DNA of 9,656 nucleotides, taken from an uncultured Bacteroidota bacterium. GTDB taxonomy: Bacteria > Bacteroidota > Bacteroidia > UBA7662. Each line of letters opens with the position of its first letter. Position 1 is the stretch's first letter. The translations under genes and the position numbers were made by a program. The notes beneath the pieces were generated by a model. That model was not told where the DNA came from. It saw only the letters and a list, made by a program, of their open reading frames with translations, and searched no databases. The stretch is taken from positions 1 to 9,656 of the forward strand of contig CAIVQI010000375.1 in NCBI GenBank assembly GCA_903908015.1, in the 5' to 3' direction. Below are positions 6,698 to 9,656 of the stretch, in pieces.

Positions 6698-9334
6698 ATG
6701 GAACTGGCCGCTTCTCTCCCTTTGGGGAGCATCGATTCCGAAAAACTGCACGAGCTGTGCAGCGCTGTTTGGCTGCAACGAGGATTGTCTCAACGGGTGA
6801 CCCATTTGGCATACGATACGCGGCGCATTTCAAACGGAACCCGATCTGTGTTTTTTGCCCTGCGCACGGCTGGGCGTGATGGTGCTGCTTTTGTGGATGA
6901 CGCATGGCGCACGGGGGTGCGGCTGTTTGTGGTGCACCCCGATTTTGAGGTGGCCGCTCAATGGCGTGAAGGCACCTTTCTGGCTGTGGGCGATACCCTA
7001 CTTGCATTGCAGCAAGTCGCGGCCTGGCACAGGTCGCGTTTGGAGGAGCGGCCAATTCTGGCGATTACCGGCAGCAATGGGAAAACGGTGGTGAAGGATT
7101 GGCTTTATGAACTCTTGTCTCCCGATTTAAATGTGCATCGTTCACCGCGCAGCTACAATTCACAACTGGGTGTGGCTTTATCGGTATGGCGCATTCCTGC
7201 CGATGCCGATTTGTCGATCATCGAAGCTGGGGTGAGCCAGACGGGAGAAATGGCGCGGCTGCACGCTGTGATTCGTCCGACCCATGGCCTCTTTACCCAT
7301 CTGGGCGACGCCCATGACGGGGGCTTTAGCAACCGTACCCAAAAATTACGTGAGAAATTCTTGCTTTTTGATGGGGTCAAAAGCCTCACCGTTCGGGTCG
7401 ACGATCCTATGGTTGCAGCTGAGGTCGACCATTGGCGGGCGCAAAACCCTGATGCTGAATTGCTCCATTGGCGTATGACTCAGGGCACATCGCTTGATGA
7501 AACGGTTTTCCCTGCAGGCCAACAGCCACAGGATCTGTTTTGTAGTGTTTATGCGGAAGGAACCGACAAAAACGGCAGCCTTTGGCGTCTGGAATGGGCA
7601 TCTGGCCACAAAAATCATTTGCATTTGCCCTTCAGCGACGGTGCCTCTGTAGAAAATGCCCTCTCTTGTCGGATTTTTCTTGCGGGTATGGGCTATCCCC
7701 CTGATGTCTGGGCCACCCGCTTTGGGGCCCTACGAAGACCTCAAATGCGCATGGAAATTCGGGAGGCCTTGCAAGGCAGTGTGCTCATCAACGACGCTTA
7801 TAGCCTCGATATCGATTCGCTGGGGATTGCGCTCCAGTACATGAAAACTTTGCCGCACCAATCTTATAAAGTTGCAGTGCTCTCCGATTTTGATGATTCG
7901 CTCATCCGCCACAACCCGCAGATTTACGCTCAAGCGCTCGAATTTCTGCGAGAAGCACACATCAATCTACTGCTGGCCGTGGGCGCAGGGTGGCGCAAGG
8001 CCGTTGGGTCGTCGGCTCGTCCGGAGTGTCTTTTCTACCGCGATACTGAGCATTTGTTGCAAGCCATGCCGTATGAGCGCTTGACAAACTGCATCATCCT
8101 ACTCAAAGGAGCCCGCCGCTTTGCTTTGGAACGGGTCGACCGTCGTTTGTCCATCAAGCAACACCAAACTGTTTTCGAAATCGACTTGGACGCGGTACTC
8201 CATAACTTCAGGGCGTTCCGCGCGCTCCTAAAACCAGAAACACGCGTCATGGTGATGGTGAAGGCGCTTTCATATGGCAGCGGTACGGCAGAGGTGGCGG
8301 CCTTGGTGCAACACCATAAAGCCGATTATTTAGCGGTTGCCTACCCCGATGAGGGGGTAGCGTTGCGCAGAAACGGCATTCAGCTGCCGATTATGGTGAT
8401 GAACCCCGACGCCAGCTCCATACCGCTGTTGCTCGAATACCAACTTGAGCCTGAGATTTTTAGTTTTACATTGTTGGAGTCGATTCTGGATCGTTGCTTG
8501 CAAGGCAATGGTCAATCTCCGCTGCGCATCCACCTAAACCTCGATACGGGAATGAATCGTTTGGGTTTTTCGCGGGCCGACTGGCCGGAACTGTGTACCC
8601 GATTGTCCAAGCTGGGCAGCGATCTCAGCCGGATTCGGGTTCAGTCGATCTACACCCATCTGGTGGCTTCCGAAAGTGCCGAACATGATGCTTTTACGCG
8701 TCAACAAATCCAACATTTCACTGAGGGATGTGCATGTGTTGCTGGGGTATTGGGCTATATGCCGCTACGGCACGTGCTGAATACCGCCGGAATCATTCGT
8801 TTTCCTGAGGCCCAGATGGATATGGTTCGCCTGGGGATTGGATTGTATGGTGTGGACCCCATTCCGCAGCCGGCAGCTGCGTCGTTTTTTGTTGCGAAGG
8901 ATGGAAGTACTTCATTGGCTGCATCGGAAGGCATTGAGTTGCGTCCGGCGGGTAGTTTGCTCACCACCATCGCCCAGATTCACGAAACGGAAGCAGGCGA
9001 TACCATCGGATACGGCCGTAAAGGCCGTCCTGTCGCGCGCGCGCGGGTGGCCACCATCCCCATTGGGTATGCCGATGGCATTCCCTGGCAGGCAGGTGAG
9101 GGGAGCGTGTACTTTTTGGTGAATGGAAAACCTGCTCCAACTTTGGGCCGAATTTGTATGGATCTATGCATGCTCGACGTTACGGGTATTGAATGCCGCG
9201 AGGGCGATGTGGTAGAGGTTTTTGGTCAGCACCAAGCAGTTTCCGCTCTCGCTCGTGCCCTCAACACCATACCTTATGCCCTTTTAAGTGGCATTTCGCA
9301 AAGGGTGAAACGGGTTTATTTGCGCGACACCTAG
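6698..9334 (+). CDS. Bifunctional MurF ligase / alanine racemase
   Basis: One 878-residue protein joins two peptidoglycan enzymes. The N-terminal half (about 1-485) is MurF, which adds D-Ala-D-Ala to UDP-MurNAc-tripeptide using ATP. It shows the Mur cap segment (YDTRRISNGTRSVFFAL), the P-loop TGSNGKT (124-130), SYNSQLGVALSVW, and the central-domain THLGDAHDGGF motif. The C-terminal half (about 495-878) is a fold-type III alanine racemase making D-Ala from L-Ala. Here the PLP-binding lysine is K522 in VMVKALSYGSG, the segment HLNLDTGMNRLGF spans 612-624, and the opposing catalytic tyrosine is Y772 in TIGYGRKG, followed by IPIGYADG. The fusion links supply of D-Ala to its use, with the D-Ala:D-Ala ligase step between them encoded elsewhere. 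Fused MurF/Alr is known in Bacteroidota. An in-frame TTG at 6689 would add three residues; I prefer the ATG at 6698 because of the -7 box. The protein is complete and cytoplasmic. Confidence 0.95.
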   Translation: MELAASLPLGSIDSEKLHELCSAVWLQRGLSQRVTHLAYDTRRISNGTRSVFFALRTAGRDGAAFVDDAWRTGVRLFVVHPDFEVAAQWREGTFLAVGDTLLALQQVAAWHRSRLEERPILAITGSNGKTVVKDWLYELLSPDLNVHRSPRSYNSQLGVALSVWRIPADADLSIIEAGVSQTGEMARLHAVIRPTHGLFTHLGDAHDGGFSNRTQKLREKFLLFDGVKSLTVRVDDPMVAAEVDHWRAQNPDAELLHWRMTQGTSLDETVFPAGQQPQDLFCSVYAEGTDKNGSLWRLEWASGHKNHLHLPFSDGASVENALSCRIFLAGMGYPPDVWATRFGALRRPQMRMEIREALQGSVLINDAYSLDIDSLGIALQYMKTLPHQSYKVAVLSDFDDSLIRHNPQIYAQALEFLREAHINLLLAVGAGWRKAVGSSARPECLFYRDTEHLLQAMPYERLTNCIILLKGARRFALERVDRRLSIKQHQTVFEIDLDAVLHNFRAFRALLKPETRVMVMVKALSYGSGTAEVAALVQHHKADYLAVAYPDEGVALRRNGIQLPIMVMNPDASSIPLLLEYQLEPEIFSFTLLESILDRCLQGNGQSPLRIHLNLDTGMNRLGFSRADWPELCTRLSKLGSDLSRIRVQSIYTHLVASESAEHDAFTRQQIQHFTEGCACVAGVLGYMPLRHVLNTAGIIRFPEAQMDMVRLGIGLYGVDPIPQPAAASFFVAKDGSTSLAASEGIELRPAGSLLTTIAQIHETEAGDTIGYGRKGRPVARARVATIPIGYADGIPWQAGEGSVYFLVNGKPAPTLGRICMDLCMLDVTGIECREGDVVEVFGQHQAVSALARALNTIPYALLSGISQRVKRVYLRDT

Positions 9335-9371
9335 TCATTTTACCTAATTTACAAGTACTACCGCGTCGATT

Positions 9372-9393
9372 CGTATGCTTCCGGAAGCATACG
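9372..9393. repeat. Perfect 22-bp palindrome between murF-alr and the Rpn gene
   Basis: The left arm CGTATGCTTCC (9372-9382) is mirrored exactly by GGAAGCATACG (9383-9393). As RNA it could fold as a 9-bp stem with a CCGG tetraloop. A further CATACGA at 9399-9405 could pair with TCGTATG at 9371-9377 instead. It starts 38 bases after the murF-alr stop and ends 44 bases before the Rpn gene start. No T-run follows, so it is not a standard intrinsic terminator. It could be a Rho-independent-like 3' stem, an operator, or a site tied to the adjacent mobile-family gene; the sequence alone does not decide. Confidence 0.7.
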
Positions 9394-9437
9394 TCTGTCA
9401 TACGACTAGTGCCCACGGCCCATATTAGATTGCAGGC

Positions 9438-9656
9438 ATGTCTGCATCCAAATTCCCCGGCCGTACCCTCATCAGCTTCGATTGGGCCATGAAGCGCCTG
9501 TTGAAACAAAAAGCGAACCACGGAATCCTTGAGGGCTTCCTCAGCGAATTGTTCAGGAAGGATGTTCGGGTGACCGCCATCCTCGACGCTGAATCCATCG
9601 CCGAAAATGAAGATGATAAGACCAACAGAGTCGACCTGCTCTGCAAAAACGACCAG
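9438..9656 (+). CDS. Rpn-family recombination-promoting nuclease/putative transposase (3' end cut off)
   Basis: The frame is open from an ATG at 9438 to the right edge (73 codons). The sequence closely fits the N-terminus of the PD-(D/E)XK family annotated as Rpn nuclease or putative transposase: the FDWAMKRLLKQKANHGILEGFLSELF segment (residues 15-40), then ILDAESIAENEDDKTNRVDLLCKND (48-72). The acidic Asp in NRVDLL (residue 66) is probably the first metal-binding residue of the nuclease core; the remaining catalytic residues lie outside the window. Members cut DNA and promote RecA-independent recombination in E. coli, and in Bacteroidota they occur as dispersed, often multicopy genes. TAGATTG at 9426-9432, a near match to the -7 box, ends 5 bases before the ATG. 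Whether the gene is intact cannot be judged from here. Confidence 0.85.
   Translation, partial: MSASKFPGRTLISFDWAMKRLLKQKANHGILEGFLSELFRKDVRVTAILDAESIAENEDDKTNRVDLLCKNDQ

Noticed and set aside
9193..9521. Overlapping open frames on both strands across the end of murF-alr and the gap
   Set aside because: They cross the racemase C-terminus and the palindrome (which makes both strands encode the same CFRKHT piece) and have no recognisable domain; the Rpn frame starting at 9438 is far better supported.
1..9656. CRISPR arrays, tRNA or rRNA genes, and IS-type terminal repeats
   Set aside because: I saw no regularly spaced direct repeats, no tRNA-like cloverleaf in the short gaps, no rRNA-like stretches, and no paired inverted repeats bounding a transposase.

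Overview
The window looks like chromosomal DNA from a member of the Bacteroidota with moderately high GC (around 50%, estimated by eye). Four things point there: a single gene fusing MurF to alanine racemase, which is a known Bacteroidota arrangement; a surface protein with a SprB-like repeat; an Rpn-type nuclease/transposase of the kind common in this phylum; and exact matches to the Bacteroidota sigma-factor -7 box (TAnnTTTG) just upstream of four genes, which otherwise have no clear Shine-Dalgarno sequence. I cannot name the genus.

Layout. 1-767 (minus) is the N-terminal part of a secreted or surface protein that runs off the left edge. A 117-base divergent intergenic region with an A/T-rich inverted repeat follows. 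885-2165 (plus) is a CPA2-type cation:proton antiporter. It converges with 2177-2920 (minus), a TerB-like/J-domain protein. That gene is divergent from 2969-4702 (plus), an M3-family zinc oligoendopeptidase, which converges with 4746-5276 (minus), recX. recX is divergent from 5336-6655 (plus), an MFS transporter. The MFS gene is followed on the same strand by 6698-9334, the murF-alr fusion. A 103-base gap then holds a perfect 22-bp palindrome, and 9438 to the right edge is the start of an Rpn-family gene.

The first six genes alternate strictly in strand, so each is probably its own transcription unit. The functions are mostly housekeeping: peptidoglycan precursor synthesis (D-alanine and its ligation to the UDP-MurNAc peptide), regulation of recombination (RecX), peptide turnover (M3), ion homeostasis and co-chaperone activity. 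I see no operon-like multi-gene system, defence island, CRISPR array, tRNA or rRNA. The unusual material lies at the two edges (surface protein; palindrome plus Rpn gene) and in the promoter layout, where -7 boxes sit so close to the start codons that leaderless or nearly leaderless transcripts are likely.
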